Shown here piece after piece: positions 1 to 9,258 of a stretch of DNA of 64,000 nt; position 1 is the first letter of the stretch, and every line of letters starts with the position of its first letter. The notes beneath the pieces were generated by a model, which worked only from the letters and a program-made list of their open reading frames with translations, searched no databases and was not told the origin of the DNA. Source of the stretch: Streptomyces sp. NBC_00078 (GTDB taxonomy: Bacteria; Actinomycetota; Actinomycetes; Streptomycetales; Streptomycetaceae); assembly GCF_026343335.1 (NCBI RefSeq), contig NZ_JAPELX010000001.1, positions 1,674,001 to 1,738,000 on the forward strand, read 5' to 3'. A program made the translations under genes and the position numbers.

Positions 1-1
1 T

Positions 2-49
2 AGAGCACCTGTGCTCTCAAGGGCGCGGGGTGCGCCCCCGAAGGGGCGC
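2..49. terminator. two adjacent hairpins downstream of pheT
   Basis: Positions 2-17 form a perfect inverted repeat, AGAGCAC-CT-GTGCTCT. Positions 32-49 form a second hairpin, GCGCCCC with loop CGAA and GGGGCGC. Both lie just past the pheT stop on the minus strand and probably end the pheST transcript. There is no U-tract, which is common for Streptomyces terminators. Whether the first palindrome belongs to the terminator or to a gene left of the window cannot be seen. Confidence 0.6.
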
Positions 50-117
50 GGGCTGTGGTGCAGCCACGACAGACCCGCGGCCGCCAACCCACCGCGGTCC
101 CTCACCTCTTGGGCGCA

Positions 118-2640
118 CTAACCCCGAAGCACCGCACCCGTCCGCTCGCCCGCGAGGGCAACCGCCGCATCCCGGGCGGCAGATGCCTCATCCACGGTCA
201 GCGTCCGATCCGACGCACGGAACCGCAGCGCATACGCCAGGGACTTCCGCCCCTCACCGAGCTGCTCGTCGTTCTCGTACACGTCGAACAGCCGGATGCC
301 CTCAAGGAGCGCACCCGCGCCCTCACGCAGCGCCGCCTCGACATCCGAGTGCGGCACGAACGTGTCGACGACCAGCGCGACATCCTGCGTGGCCACCGGG
401 AAGGTGGAGATGCTCGGTGCCTGCGGAGTGTCGTTACCGACCTGCTCCAGCACGTCCAGGTCGATCTCCATCGCGCTGGTGCGCTCGGGCAGCGCGAGGG
501 CCTTGACCACACGCGGGTGCAGCTCACCCGCGTGGCCGACCACCCTCTCCGTGCCATCCACGACGACCGCGAACTCGGCGCAGCGGCCGGGGTGCCAGGG
601 CCCGTACTGCCCCTTGCGGACGATCAGCTCGGCGCCGGCTTCCCGCGCGACGATCCGCCCGGCCTCGACCGCGTCGGCCCAGTCCGCCGGCCGGCCCCTG
701 CCCCACCAGCCGGCCTGTTCGCGGGCGCCCGCGAGGACGACGGCGACATGGCGCGGCTGCTCGGGCAGCACTGCGTCCAGTTCGGCGATCTCCTCGTCGG
801 TGGGACGCCGGTCGACGGGCAGGGCGGCGGCGGTCCTCTGCCCGTCGCGCGGCAGGAAGACCAGCCCGGTCTCGAAGAGCGCCAGGTCGTGCGAGCCCCG
901 GCCGTTGTTGCGGCGCAGCGCACCGAACAGGCCCGGCAGCAGCGAGGTGCGGAGCGCGGGCTCCTCGTCGTTCAGCGGGTTGGTCAGCTTCACCACGCGG
1001 CGCGCCGGGTCGTCGGCCCCGATCAGCAGCTGGTCGAAGACCTGCTCGCCGATGAAGGGGTAGTTCGGCGCCTCGACGTAACCGCCACCGGACAGCGCCC
1101 GGCCGACGCGGCGGTGCAGCCGCTGACGGTGGGTCAGTCCGCGGCCCGAGGGGAGCTTGGGCAGCGTGGAGGGAAGGTTCTCGTAGCCCTCCAGGCGGAT
1201 GACTTCTTCGGCCAGGTCGTTGACCTCCAGGAGGTCGGGCCGCCAGGACGGGACGGTGACGATCAGCTCGTCCTGCCCGTACACGTCGCAGCCGATCTCC
1301 TGCAGCCGCCGTACGACGATCTCGCGGCCGTAGTCGACGCCCGCCACCTTGTCCGGGTGGTCGGCCGGAATGGTGATGGTGTGCGGTGCGGACGGCGCGA
1401 TGACCTCGGTCACGCCGGCCTCGGCGCTGCCGCCCGCGAGGAGCACCAGCAGGTCGACCGTGCGCTGGGCAGCGGCGGACGCGGCCTGCGGGTCGACGCC
1501 GCGCTCGAACCGGCGGGAGGCCTCGGAGGAGAGCCGGTGCCGACGGGCGGTGCGGGCGATGGAGATCGCGTTGAAGTGCGCGGCCTCGATCACCACGTCG
1601 CTTGTCGCGTTCGCCCCGTTCTCGGTGGCATCGTGGTCGGCGATCTCGGTGTTGGCGCCGCCCATGACGCCCGCGAGCCCGATCGGGCCGCGGTCGTCGG
1701 TGATCACCAGGTCCTCGGTGTCGAGCTTGCGCTCGACGCCGTCCAGGGTGACGAGCTTCTCGCCCGCCTCCGCCCGGCGCACGCCGATCGTGCCCTGGAC
1801 CAGGGATCGGTCGTAGGCGTGCAGCGGCTGGCCGAGCTCCATCATCACGTAGTTGGTGACGTCGACGGCGAGCGAGATCGGGCGCATGCCGACCTTCTGC
1901 AGCCGGCGCCGGAGCCAGATCGGGGAGCGCGCCTCGGGGCTGAGGCCGGTCACCGTGCGGGCGGTGAAGCGGTCGCAGCCGGCGGGCTCGGAGACCTGGA
2001 CCGGGTAGCCGTAGGCGTTCGGGCCGGGTACGTCGAGCAGCGCCGGGTCGCGCAGCGGCAGGCCGTAGGCGATGGCGGTCTCGCGGGCGACGCCGCGGAT
2101 GGACAGGCAGTCGCCGCGGTTGGCGGTGACGGCGATGTCCAGGACCTCGTCGACCAGTTCGAGGAGCTCGATGGCGTCCTTGCCGACCTCGATCTCGGGC
2201 GGCAGCACGATGATGCCGTGGCTGCCGTCGTCGCCCATGCCCAGCTCGTCGCCGGAGCAGATCATGCCGTGGGACGTCTTGCCGTACGTCTTGCGAGCGG
2301 AGATCGAGAAGCCGCCCGGCAGCGTGGCGCCGGGCAGGACCACGACGACCTTGTCGCCGACGGCGAAGTTGCGGGCGCCGCAGACGATCTCCTGGGGCTC
2401 ACCCGTGCCGTTGGCCCGGCCGACGTCGACGGTGCAGAAGCGGATCGGCTTCTTGAAGCCCTCCAGCTCCTCGATCGTCAGTACCCGGCCGACGACGAGG
2501 GGGCCTTTGAGGTCGGCGCCGAGGTGCTCGACGGTCTCGACCTCGAGCCCGGCCGAGACGAGCTTCTCCTGGACGTCGCGGCCGGTTTCCGTCGCCGGCA
2601 GGTCGACGTACTCCCGCAGCCAAGAAAGCGGGACCCGCAT
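118..2640 (-). CDS. pheT: phenylalanine--tRNA ligase beta subunit
   Basis: The 840-aa protein is the beta subunit of the cytoplasmic alpha2-beta2 phenylalanyl-tRNA synthetase, which charges tRNA-Phe. It has the bacterial PheT layout: an N-terminal start [15 protein letters not shown], a tRNA-binding (OB-fold) segment around residues 40-150, B3/4 editing and B5 domains in the middle ([21 protein letters not shown] region), a catalytic-like core, and a C-terminal ferredoxin-fold anticodon-binding domain (residues about 745-840). Its ATG overlaps the pheS stop by one base (TGATG), so the two subunits are translationally coupled. Length is normal for actinobacteria. Identification is secure. Confidence 0.97.
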   Translation of the reverse strand: MRVPLSWLREYVDLPATETGRDVQEKLVSAGLEVETVEHLGADLKGPLVVGRVLTIEELEGFKKPIRFCTVDVGRANGTGEPQEIVCGARNFAVGDKVVVVLPGATLPGGFSISARKTYGKTSHGMICSGDELGMGDDGSHGIIVLPPEIEVGKDAIELLELVDEVLDIAVTANRGDCLSIRGVARETAIAYGLPLRDPALLDVPGPNAYGYPVQVSEPAGCDRFTARTVTGLSPEARSPIWLRRRLQKVGMRPISLAVDVTNYVMMELGQPLHAYDRSLVQGTIGVRRAEAGEKLVTLDGVERKLDTEDLVITDDRGPIGLAGVMGGANTEIADHDATENGANATSDVVIEAAHFNAISIARTARRHRLSSEASRRFERGVDPQAASAAAQRTVDLLVLLAGGSAEAGVTEVIAPSAPHTITIPADHPDKVAGVDYGREIVVRRLQEIGCDVYGQDELIVTVPSWRPDLLEVNDLAEEVIRLEGYENLPSTLPKLPSGRGLTHRQRLHRRVGRALSGGGYVEAPNYPFIGEQVFDQLLIGADDPARRVVKLTNPLNDEEPALRTSLLPGLFGALRRNNGRGSHDLALFETGLVFLPRDGQRTAAALPVDRRPTDEEIAELDAVLPEQPRHVAVVLAGAREQAGWWGRGRPADWADAVEAGRIVAREAGAELIVRKGQYGPWHPGRCAEFAVVVDGTERVVGHAGELHPRVVKALALPERTSAMEIDLDVLEQVGNDTPQAPSISTFPVATQDVALVVDTFVPHSDVEAALREGAGALLEGIRLFDVYENDEQLGEGRKSLAYALRFRASDRTLTVDEASAARDAAVALAGERTGAVLRG

Positions 2641-3761
2641 CAGATCTCCATCCCGAACGGCCGGGTGAACCGGACGTCACCCTCGACCATGTCTCGCATG
2701 TCCTCGACGTTGTGGCGGAACATCAGCATCCGCTCGATGCCGAACCCGAAGGCGAAGCCGCTGTACTTCTCCGGGTCGACGCCGCAGGCGGTCAGCACCC
2801 GCGGGTTGACCATGCCGCAGCCGCCGAGCTCGATCCAGCCCTCGCTGGAGCAGGTGCGGCAGGGCCGGTCGGGGTTGCCGACGGACTCGCCGCGGCAGAC
2901 GTAACACACCATGTCCATCTCGGCGGACGGCTCGGTGAAGGGGAAGAAGTTCGGCCGCAGCCGGGTCTTCATGCCCTCGCCGAACAGCGACTGGACCATG
3001 TGGTCCAGGGTGCCCTTGAGGTCGGCCATGGTCAGGCCCTCGTCCACGGCGAGCAGTTCGACCTGGTGGAAGACGGGCGTGTGCGTGGCGTCCAGCTCGT
3101 CGGTGCGGTACACACGGCCGGGGCAGATCACGTAGACCGGCAGCTCACGGCTGAGCAGTGAGCGGATCTGGACCGGTGAGGTGTGGGTGCGCAGCACGAC
3201 ACCGGACTCGGTGCCGCCCTGCGGGCCCTCGACGAAGAAGGTGTCGTGCTCGCCGCGGGCCGGGTGGTCCGGGCCGATGTTCAGGGCGTCGAAGTTGAAC
3301 CACTCGGCCTCCAGCTCGGGGCCCTCGGCGACCTCGTAGCCCATGGCGACGAAGACGTCCTCGATGCGCTCCGAGAGCGTGGTCAGCGGGTGGCGGGCGC
3401 CGGGCGGCACGCGGTCGTAGGGCAGCGTGACGTCCACCGCCTCCTCGACCAGCACGCGCGTGTCGCGCTCGGCCTCCAGCTCCGTCTGGCGGGCGGCGAG
3501 GGCCTTGTTGACGGCGCCACGTGCCTGGCCGACCAGCTTGCCGGCGGCGGCCTTGGCGTGCGGGGGCAGGGCGCCGATCTCGCGGTTGGCGAGGGCCAGC
3601 GGTGAGGTGCCCCCGGTGTGGGCGACCTTGGCCTCCTGGAGCGCGTCGAGGGAGTCCGCGGCGACGAAGGCGGCGAGCGCCTCGTCCCGCATGCGCTCGA
3701 TCTCTTCCGGTTTCAACGCCTCGACCTCGACAGGGTCGTACGACTTATTCGGTGCCGACAT
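2640..3761 (-). CDS. pheS: phenylalanine--tRNA ligase alpha subunit
   Basis: The 373-aa class II synthetase alpha subunit carries the catalytic site for Phe activation. Visible marks are an N-terminal coiled-coil arm (residues 1-105), the class II core with motifs such as HTSPVQIR and the [12 protein letters not shown]-type motif 2 region (here [16 protein letters not shown]), a cysteine cluster (CYVCRGE...CRTC), and the motif 3 segment [18 protein letters not shown] near the C-terminus. It is the first gene of pheST. The 139-bp gap upstream may hold the promoter; I saw no Phe-rich leader peptide or T-box there. Confidence 0.97.
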   Translation of the reverse strand: MSAPNKSYDPVEVEALKPEEIERMRDEALAAFVAADSLDALQEAKVAHTGGTSPLALANREIGALPPHAKAAAGKLVGQARGAVNKALAARQTELEAERDTRVLVEEAVDVTLPYDRVPPGARHPLTTLSERIEDVFVAMGYEVAEGPELEAEWFNFDALNIGPDHPARGEHDTFFVEGPQGGTESGVVLRTHTSPVQIRSLLSRELPVYVICPGRVYRTDELDATHTPVFHQVELLAVDEGLTMADLKGTLDHMVQSLFGEGMKTRLRPNFFPFTEPSAEMDMVCYVCRGESVGNPDRPCRTCSSEGWIELGGCGMVNPRVLTACGVDPEKYSGFAFGFGIERMLMFRHNVEDMRDMVEGDVRFTRPFGMEI

Positions 3762-3900
3762 CTCTTCCCGTGCTTCCGATTGGCTGGCTGAAGGTCCCCG
3801 TCACCGACTCACGCAGAGGTCAGAGGGCCGTCCATGGGACACAAAGGTGCCAAAGGCCGAGTCTAACGGGGTGGAGGTGTACGAATGCGCCCGTGGGCCG

Positions 3901-5055
3901 CTAGGCGAGATACGCCGGGGCTGCCACGGGCAACGTAAATCGGAACTCGGCGCCGCCCTGGGGGGCGCGGCCGACCGCGATGGTGCCGCCGTGGGCTTCG
4001 ACGATGCCCTTGACGATGTACAGCCCGAGGCCCGTGCCGCCGCGCTTGCTGCCCCGCCAGAAGCGGGTGAAGACGCGGTTCATGGACTCCTCCGGGATGC
4101 CGGGCCCCTCGTCGCTCACCGTGACCGACGTGGCTGGGCTTTCATGGCCTTCCCCCTCGCGGGGGGACGCCGTGGCCGTGACATCGATGGTGACGGTTCC
4201 CTCGCCGTGGCGCACGGCATTTTCCAGCAGGTTGCTGAGCACCTGGTCGACCTTGTCGGGGTCGGCCCACAGGTCGGGCAGGGGTTGCTCGATGCGCAGC
4301 AGGAACCGGTCGGCGGGCTGCCCGGCGGCGACGTACGCCTGGATGTGCCGTCCGACGGCCGCGCCCATGTCGACGGGCTGACGCCTGACCTCCAGCCGCC
4401 CGCTGTCGATCCGCGAGATGTCGAGCAGCTCGGCGATGAGCCGGGTGACGCGGTCGGCGTCGGCGTCGACGGTCTCCAGCATGAGCCGCTTCTGGTCGTC
4501 GGTGAAGCGCTCCCACTTGGCGAGGAGGGTGGCGGTGAAGCCCTTCACGGAGGTGAGGGGCGAGCGCAGTTCGTGGGCGACCGTGGCTATCAGCTCGGCG
4601 TGGCTGCGCTCGGTGCGGCGGCGGGCCTCGGTGTCGCGCAGGGAGACGACGAGGCGGCGGACGGGCCCGGTGGGTTCACCACGGACGTACCGGGCCGATA
4701 CGAGGACCTCCCGACCGCCCGGGAGCAGAAGGTTCCGCTCGGGCTGGCGGACCCGGGTGGCGAGACCGCCGTAGGGGTCGGTCAGCTGCCACCAGCGGCG
4801 CCCCTCCAGGTCCTCTAACGGCAGCGCCTTCTCCAGCCGCTGTCCGAGTGCCTCCTCGGCGGGGACGGCGGTGATGCGCTCGGCGGCGGCGTTGAAGCAG
4901 ATGACGTGGCCGTGTTCGTCGGCGACGACGAGGCCGTCGGGCAGTTCGTCGGGGTCGATGCCGAGTTCGGCGAGGTCGCCGTGCCGGGGCGCGGGCGTAC
5001 GTCGCGCGTCCCCTGCCCGCAGTGCCTTTCCCGCACCGCTCGTGCCGACACCCAT
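3901..5055 (-). CDS. PAS-domain sensor histidine kinase
   Basis: The 384-aa protein has an N-terminal PAS-like domain (about residues 25-140; DGLVVADEHGHVICFN), a HisKA dimerisation/phosphoacceptor domain with His161 in ATVAHELRSPLTSVKGF, and a C-terminal HATPase domain with N-box (SNLLENAVRHG) and G-boxes (DEGPGIPEE, GGTGLGLYIVKGIVEAHGG). No transmembrane segment is seen, so it is probably a soluble or loosely associated sensor. No response regulator is adjacent, making it an orphan kinase. It lies 139 bp upstream of pheS on the same strand. The signal sensed is unknown. Confidence 0.9.
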   Translation of the reverse strand: MGVGTSGAGKALRAGDARRTPAPRHGDLAELGIDPDELPDGLVVADEHGHVICFNAAAERITAVPAEEALGQRLEKALPLEDLEGRRWWQLTDPYGGLATRVRQPERNLLLPGGREVLVSARYVRGEPTGPVRRLVVSLRDTEARRRTERSHAELIATVAHELRSPLTSVKGFTATLLAKWERFTDDQKRLMLETVDADADRVTRLIAELLDISRIDSGRLEVRRQPVDMGAAVGRHIQAYVAAGQPADRFLLRIEQPLPDLWADPDKVDQVLSNLLENAVRHGEGTVTIDVTATASPREGEGHESPATSVTVSDEGPGIPEESMNRVFTRFWRGSKRGGTGLGLYIVKGIVEAHGGTIAVGRAPQGGAEFRFTLPVAAPAYLA

Positions 5056-5108
5056 CCCCGTACCCCACCTCTCAGACGGCGCAGGTGGCCCCCGAGCTGG
5101 TCACCCTA

Positions 5109-5966
5109 CTAGCTCTCGGTGACGGAGCGGCACCCTCCGGAGGCGCGCTGTGCACGGGCCGACGCATAGAGACATACGGCGGCCGCGGTGGCAAGGTTCA
5201 GGCTTTCGGCTTTCCCGTGGATCGGGACGCGCACCACGGCGTCCGCGAGTGCGCGGGTCTCCTCCGGGAGCCCCCACGCCTCGTTCCCGAACACCCAGGC
5301 GGTCGGCCCGCCCATGCTGCCCTTGTCCAGCTCGTCGTCGAGGTCGTCGGTCCCGGCGCCGTCCGCGGCGAGGATCCTGACGCCGGCGCCCCTGAGCCCC
5401 GCGACCGCCTCCGCCACGGGGATGCCCACGGCGACGGGGAGGTGGAACAGGGAGCCCACGGAGGCCCGTACGGCCTTGGGGTTGTACAGGTCCACGGAGG
5501 CGTCGGTCAGGACCACGGCCTCGGCCCCGGCGGCATCGGCGCACCGCAGGACGGTGCCGGCGTTCCCGGGGTCCCGGACGTTCGCGAGCACGGCGACGAG
5601 CCGGGGCCGGGCGGCGAGGATCTCCGCGAAGGGCGTGTCCAGGAACCGGCAGATCCCCACCAGCCCCTGCGGGGTGACGGTGGTGGAGATGCCGGCGATC
5701 ACGTCGTCTTCGGCGAGGTGAATACGGACCCCGGCGTCCCGGGCCTCCCCCACGATGTCGGCGTACCGCTCCGCGGCCTCGACGGTGGCGAACAGTTCGA
5801 CCAGCGCGTCCCCGTACGCGGCGGCTTCCCGCACGGCCTGCGGTCCCTCGACGAGGAACAGCCGCTCCTTCCCCCGGAAGTTCCGCCTGGCGAGCCGCCG
5901 GGCGGCCGAGACGCGAGGGGAACGGGGGGAGATCAGCTCGGGGGTGGCGGGAGGCATGGTGCTCAC
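5109..5966 (-). CDS. TrmH/SpoU-family RNA 2'-O-methyltransferase
   Basis: The 285-aa SPOUT methyltransferase transfers a methyl group from SAM to the 2'-OH of a nucleotide in rRNA or tRNA. All three SpoU motifs are visible: motif 1 in LANVRDPGNAGTVLRCADAAG, motif 2 in WVFGNEAWGLPEE, motif 3 in VRVPIHGKAESLNLATAAAV. The N-terminal 100 residues form the substrate-binding (SpoU_sub_bind-like) domain with RNFRGKERLFLVEGPQAV. It lies between the sensor kinase and rplT. The start taken is a GTG; an ATG three codons in (5957) is equally possible. Which base is modified cannot be told. Confidence 0.93.
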   Translation of the reverse strand: MSTMPPATPELISPRSPRVSAARRLARRNFRGKERLFLVEGPQAVREAAAYGDALVELFATVEAAERYADIVGEARDAGVRIHLAEDDVIAGISTTVTPQGLVGICRFLDTPFAEILAARPRLVAVLANVRDPGNAGTVLRCADAAGAEAVVLTDASVDLYNPKAVRASVGSLFHLPVAVGIPVAEAVAGLRGAGVRILAADGAGTDDLDDELDKGSMGGPTAWVFGNEAWGLPEETRALADAVVRVPIHGKAESLNLATAAAVCLYASARAQRASGGCRSVTES

Positions 5967-5995
5967 TTTCGGGAACTTCTCACGGACACAGCAGA

Positions 5996-6026
5996 ACCCG
6001 CAGGCTTGCTTCCGCAGCCTGCGGGT
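5996..6026. terminator. hairpin terminator after rplT
   Basis: A perfect 11-bp inverted repeat, ACCCGCAGGCT and AGCCTGCGGGT with a 9-nt loop, lies between the rplT stop and the methyltransferase start. It ends the infC-rpmI-rplT operon. Confidence 0.8.
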
Positions 6027-6059
6027 CCTCCGTCACGTCGGCCTAGAACCGGCGCAGCG

Positions 6060-6443
6060 TCACGCGGCCTTCGGCGCGTTGACGTCGGCCGGCAGCGCCT
6101 TCTGGGCGACCTCGACCAGCGCGGCGAACGCGGTGGCGTCGTTCACGGCCAGCTCGGCCAGGATCTTGCGGTCGACCTCGATGTTCGCGGCGTTCAGACC
6201 CTGGATGAAGCGGTTGTACGTGATGCCGTTGGCGCGGGCAGCGGCGTTGATGCGCTGGATCCACAGCCGACGGAAGTCACCCTTGCGCTTCTTGCGGTCG
6301 TTGTAGTTGTAGACCAGCGAGTGGGTGACCTGCTCCTTGGCCTTGCGGTACAGACGCGAACGCTGACCGCGGTAGCCGGAGGCCGCCTCGAGGATCGCCC
6401 GGCGCTTCTTGTGGGCGTTGACTGCCCGCTTGACGCGTGCCAC
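6060..6443 (-). CDS. rplT: 50S ribosomal protein L20
   Basis: L20 (127 aa) binds 23S rRNA early in 50S assembly. The sequence begins (M)[14 protein letters not shown], the canonical L20 start, so I place the start at the GTG at 6443 rather than at in-frame codons further upstream. The basic N-terminal tail and the conserved globular half ([23 protein letters not shown]) are present. It is the last gene of infC-rpmI-rplT. Confidence 0.97.
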   Translation of the reverse strand: MARVKRAVNAHKKRRAILEAASGYRGQRSRLYRKAKEQVTHSLVYNYNDRKKRKGDFRRLWIQRINAAARANGITYNRFIQGLNAANIEVDRKILAELAVNDATAFAALVEVAQKALPADVNAPKAA

Positions 6444-6555
6444 TTGTTTGACTCCTTGTAGCGGGGCCGTGGTTGGACTCACACGGCCCGGAAACGATTG
6501 GGTCCCGGTCCAGACGTACGGCGCTCGGCGATCGAATGATCAGGCGCCGCTCATG

Positions 6556-6750
6556 TCACTTGCCGAGAAGCTTCTTGATCTTCTTGGCGTCGCCCGGGGC
6601 CATCTCGGCGTTGCCGGTGAGGCGGCGCGTCAGGGTCGACGGCTTGTGCTCGAGGTAGTGGCGCTTGCCGGCGCGCTCACGGAGCACCTTGCCGGAGCCG
6701 GTGATCTTGAAGCGCTTGCTGGCACCGCTGTGCGACTTGTTCTTCGGCAT
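6556..6750 (-). CDS. rpmI: 50S ribosomal protein L35
   Basis: L35 is a 64-aa, very basic 50S protein. The sequence [20 protein letters not shown] and the [19 protein letters not shown] segment are diagnostic and the length is normal. It lies between infC (110 bp upstream) and rplT. Confidence 0.97.
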   Translation of the reverse strand: MPKNKSHSGASKRFKITGSGKVLRERAGKRHYLEHKPSTLTRRLTGNAEMAPGDAKKIKKLLGK

Positions 6751-6782
6751 AGCGCCGTTCTCTCCTCGTCAGTGGCGCTCCG

Positions 6783-6806
6783 GTGCCCGGTCGTCAAACC
6801 GGGCAC
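6783..6806. promoter_or_regulatory. intercistronic hairpin between infC and rpmI
   Basis: GTGCCCGG and CCGGGCAC form a perfect 8-bp stem with an 8-nt loop (TCGTCAAA) in the 110-bp infC-rpmI gap; flanking CGCTCC/GGAGCG can extend it. It could be a processing or attenuation site that sets the IF3 : L35/L20 ratio, or a partial terminator. Confidence 0.5.
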
Positions 6807-6860
6807 GGTGGAGCGTCGCTCTTGTTTCGGTTACGTCCTGAGGACTGCTGTCCCCCGGGA

Positions 6861-7556
6861 TCACGCCTCGGCGGAAGCCTCGGCAGGAGCCTCGGTCTCC
6901 ACGGCGTCCTCGGCGGAGGCCTCGTCGTGCTCGGACTCCTCGGCGTGCTCGGACTCCGCGGCGTTCTGCGACTTGCCGGGGTTGGCCTTCGCGTCCGCCT
7001 TGCGGGCTTCCTGCGCCTGACGGGCCTCGGCCATCGCCTCGGTCTTCTTCTTGTGCGGACCGAGAACCATGATCATGTTTCGGCCGTCCTGCTTCGGGTT
7101 CGACTCGATGAACCCGAGGTCCTGAACGTCCTCCGCGAGACGCTGCAGCAGTCGGTAGCCGAGCTCCGGCCGGGACTGCTCGCGACCACGGAACATGATC
7201 GTGATCTTGACCTTGTCGCCCTGCTTGAGGAACCGGACGACGTGACCCTTTTTGGTGTCATAGTCGTGCGGGTCGATCTTCGGCCGGAGCTTCATCTCCT
7301 TGATGACCGTGTGCGCCTGGTTCTTGCGCGCCTCACGGGCCTTCATGGCCGACTCGTACTTGAACTTCCCGTAGTCCATGAGCTTGCACACAGGCGGACG
7401 GGCGGTTGCCGCCACCTCGACCAGGTCCAGGTCGTACTCCTGCGCAAGCTCCAGTGCCTTGGCCAGGGGGACGATGCCCACCTGCTCGCCACTGGGACCG
7501 ACAAGTCGCACCTCTGGAACGCGAATCCGGTCGTTGATGCGGGGCTCGGCGCTGAT
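6861..7556 (-). CDS. infC: translation initiation factor IF-3, probable ATC start
   Basis: IF3 binds the 30S subunit and monitors the start codon and initiator tRNA. The 231-aa product has the N-terminal domain ([19 protein letters not shown]), the linker, the C-terminal domain ([21 protein letters not shown]) and an extra acidic/Ala-rich tail of about 45 residues usual in actinobacteria. Homology begins at ISAEPRIND. Directly before that Ile codon is GAGGAGG, four bases away, and no ATG, GTG or TTG fits, so the start is probably ATC at 7556-7554. Bacterial infC genes are known for rare start codons (AUU in E. coli) that IF3 itself discriminates against. Confidence 0.93.
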   Translation of the reverse strand: MSAEPRINDRIRVPEVRLVGPSGEQVGIVPLAKALELAQEYDLDLVEVAATARPPVCKLMDYGKFKYESAMKAREARKNQAHTVIKEMKLRPKIDPHDYDTKKGHVVRFLKQGDKVKITIMFRGREQSRPELGYRLLQRLAEDVQDLGFIESNPKQDGRNMIMVLGPHKKKTEAMAEARQAQEARKADAKANPGKSQNAAESEHAEESEHDEASAEDAVETEAPAEASAEA

Positions 7557-7642
7557 GGATCCTCCTCGGTTAGCACCACACGGCGGTCTGGCGGACAGCC
7601 GCGTTTTGTCTCTTTTCGACAGACCTAACCGCGCCGAGGCAC

Positions 7643-7676
7643 AAAAAATGCCCCGGACGACGATCACAGGCGGGGC
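7643..7676 (-). promoter_or_regulatory. terminator-like attenuator hairpin in the infC leader
   Basis: On the minus strand GCCCCG (7676-7671) and CGGGGC (7655-7650) pair across a 15-nt loop, followed after one base by six T (7648-7643). It lies about 90 bp upstream of the infC start codon and downstream of a possible promoter near 7906-7877 (TTCGCA, 18 bp, TAACCT). An open frame MESPESAPRDSSRRCSG... of 24 codons ends (TGA at 7664-7666) inside the loop of this hairpin. The arrangement suggests transcription attenuation of the infC operon. Confidence 0.5.
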
Positions 7677-7937
7677 TCCAAAGCACTACCGGAGCACCGC
7701 CGCGATGAGTCGCGGGGCGCGCTTTCGGGCGACTCCATCGTCCGTACGGAACGATGGTGGCCGCCTGACCGGGGTGACCCGCCGTCCCGGAGGACGGTCA
7801 GGTGGGAGATCGGAGCCTCCACTTGCGGGCCGGTCACGCGATCTTGCTCAGGACGTGTCCGGCCGGTCGTCACACAAGGTTAGCAGCTGCCCGGGGGTGG
7901 TGCGAACCGTCGTGCACCGGGGCCTACGCTGTGGGGC

Positions 7938-8297
7938 ATGAGTGACACCCCTCCTGAGTCCCCCACCGACTTCGACGCCATGACCCGCGACATCGCCGAG
8001 GTCCCCGCCGTCGAGGTGATCGTGACCGTCGCGGTGAACCTGATGAGCGCCGCCGCGGTCAAGCTCGGTCTGACCGAGGAGGGCGACAAGTACAAGGACC
8101 TGGACGAGGCGCGCAAGCTGGTGACCGCCCTGGCCGGGCTGCTCGACGCGAGCGCGACCGAGATCAGCTCGTTCCACGCGGCGCCGCTGCGCGACGGCCT
8201 GAAGTCGTTGCAGCTGGCCTTCCGCGAGGTGTCCCTCGTCCCGGACGAGCCGGGCCAGGGCCCGGGCGAGAAGTACACCGGCCCGGTCTACGGCTAG
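7938..8297 (+). CDS. DUF1844 family protein
   Basis: This small soluble protein of 119 aa matches the actinobacterial DUF1844 family (AVEVIVTVAVNLMSAAAVKLGLTEEG...DEARKLVTALAGLLD). It is helical and acidic with no signal peptide. It is divergent from infC, the same neighbourhood I recall in other streptomycetes. Function is unknown. It converges on the SseB gene with a 24-bp gap. Confidence 0.85.
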   Translation: MSDTPPESPTDFDAMTRDIAEVPAVEVIVTVAVNLMSAAAVKLGLTEEGDKYKDLDEARKLVTALAGLLDASATEISSFHAAPLRDGLKSLQLAFREVSLVPDEPGQGPGEKYTGPVYG

Positions 8298-8321
8298 TCC
8301 GCCGGCGTCACGACGGATCCG

Positions 8322-9104
8322 TCAGCGTACGTACAAGGGCTCGCCCGGTGGCGTCGCCCCGGCCGGCAGCAGTGCCAGGTCGAGGCCGCGCACCAGGCGG
8401 GCCCTCAGTGTTTCGTCGGCGGCGAGGCGTTCGGCGACGGCGCGGGCGGCCTCGGCGGGTGCCGTCGTCCGGTCGAGTACGAGGGCGAGGGTGCCGTCGG
8501 CCTGGCCGGGCCCGAGGTGGGCGCGCACCACGGCGGGTTCGGCGGCGACCGCGGCCCGCACGGCTTCCTGCACGGCGGGATCGGCGAGGGGGTCGGTCGT
8601 CGTACGGCCCTCGGCGAGGGCCAGCAGCGCGGGCCCGGTCAGCTCGAACGGCACCGGCCCCGACAGGTCCAGCACCACCGTGTCCGCCTTCTCGTGCGCG
8701 GCGGCCTGCAGCGCCTGGTGCAGGGGTACGGCGACGGGCCGGGCCGCCGGGTCCCAGCGGGCCAGCGAGTCCGTGGAGGTGAAGGCCGGCAGGGCGGTGC
8801 GGGATCCGGCCTTGAGGGTCGGTACGGCCATGTCGCTGGTCTTCTCGCGGCGCAGCCCGCCCTCCCGTCTCCCACCACCACCCTTCCGAGGAGCTTCGCG
8901 CCCCTCCTCACCGTCCTCCTCGACCTCGCCGAGGACGGCCACGACCGGGACGAGCAGCCGGGCGCCCTTGAGGGCCTCCAGGACGGGGCCCACGGCCGTG
9001 CGGTCCTCGGCCCAGGCGGTGAGCGCGGCGCTCAGCCGGGGGTCGGCGGTGCCGTCGTCGTCGGAGTAGCCGGAGTCGGGAATGTTCTTGTTCGCCACGG
9101 TCAC
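8322..9104 (-). CDS. SseB-domain protein
   Basis: The 260-aa protein resembles the actinobacterial SseB N-terminal-domain family: DPRLSAALTAWAEDRTAVGPVLEALKGARLLVPVVAVLGE at the start and SRTALPAFTSTDSLARWDP in the middle, with a highly charged Gly/Arg/Glu insert between (residues about 60-90). No signal peptide or membrane segment is seen. Role unknown; the name comes from an enterobacterial protein and says nothing about enhanced serine sensitivity here. Confidence 0.75.
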   Translation of the reverse strand: MTVANKNIPDSGYSDDDGTADPRLSAALTAWAEDRTAVGPVLEALKGARLLVPVVAVLGEVEEDGEEGREAPRKGGGGRREGGLRREKTSDMAVPTLKAGSRTALPAFTSTDSLARWDPAARPVAVPLHQALQAAAHEKADTVVLDLSGPVPFELTGPALLALAEGRTTTDPLADPAVQEAVRAAVAAEPAVVRAHLGPGQADGTLALVLDRTTAPAEAARAVAERLAADETLRARLVRGLDLALLPAGATPPGEPLYVR

Positions 9105-9258
9105 CGACCCTATCGGGCGGATATCGGCAGGATGCTGCTGGGCTTGTGCGGCCCCGGAAACCGGTGGTTCACAGCCTTCACTGCTTTCTCAGCATCTCCT
9201 GACACACATCTAACTTCCGCCTAACGGCGCGCACAGTCCACGCCCCGAGCATCGCGGC

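Noticed and set aside
55-2904. Long open frame (949 codons) on the plus strand opposite pheT/pheS
   Set aside because: Composition-driven antisense shadow of two certain genes; Val/Asp/Gly/Arg-rich with no domain.
3762-3900. T-box or Phe leader peptide upstream of pheST
   Set aside because: No T-box consensus and the short frames in the gap contain no run of Phe codons.
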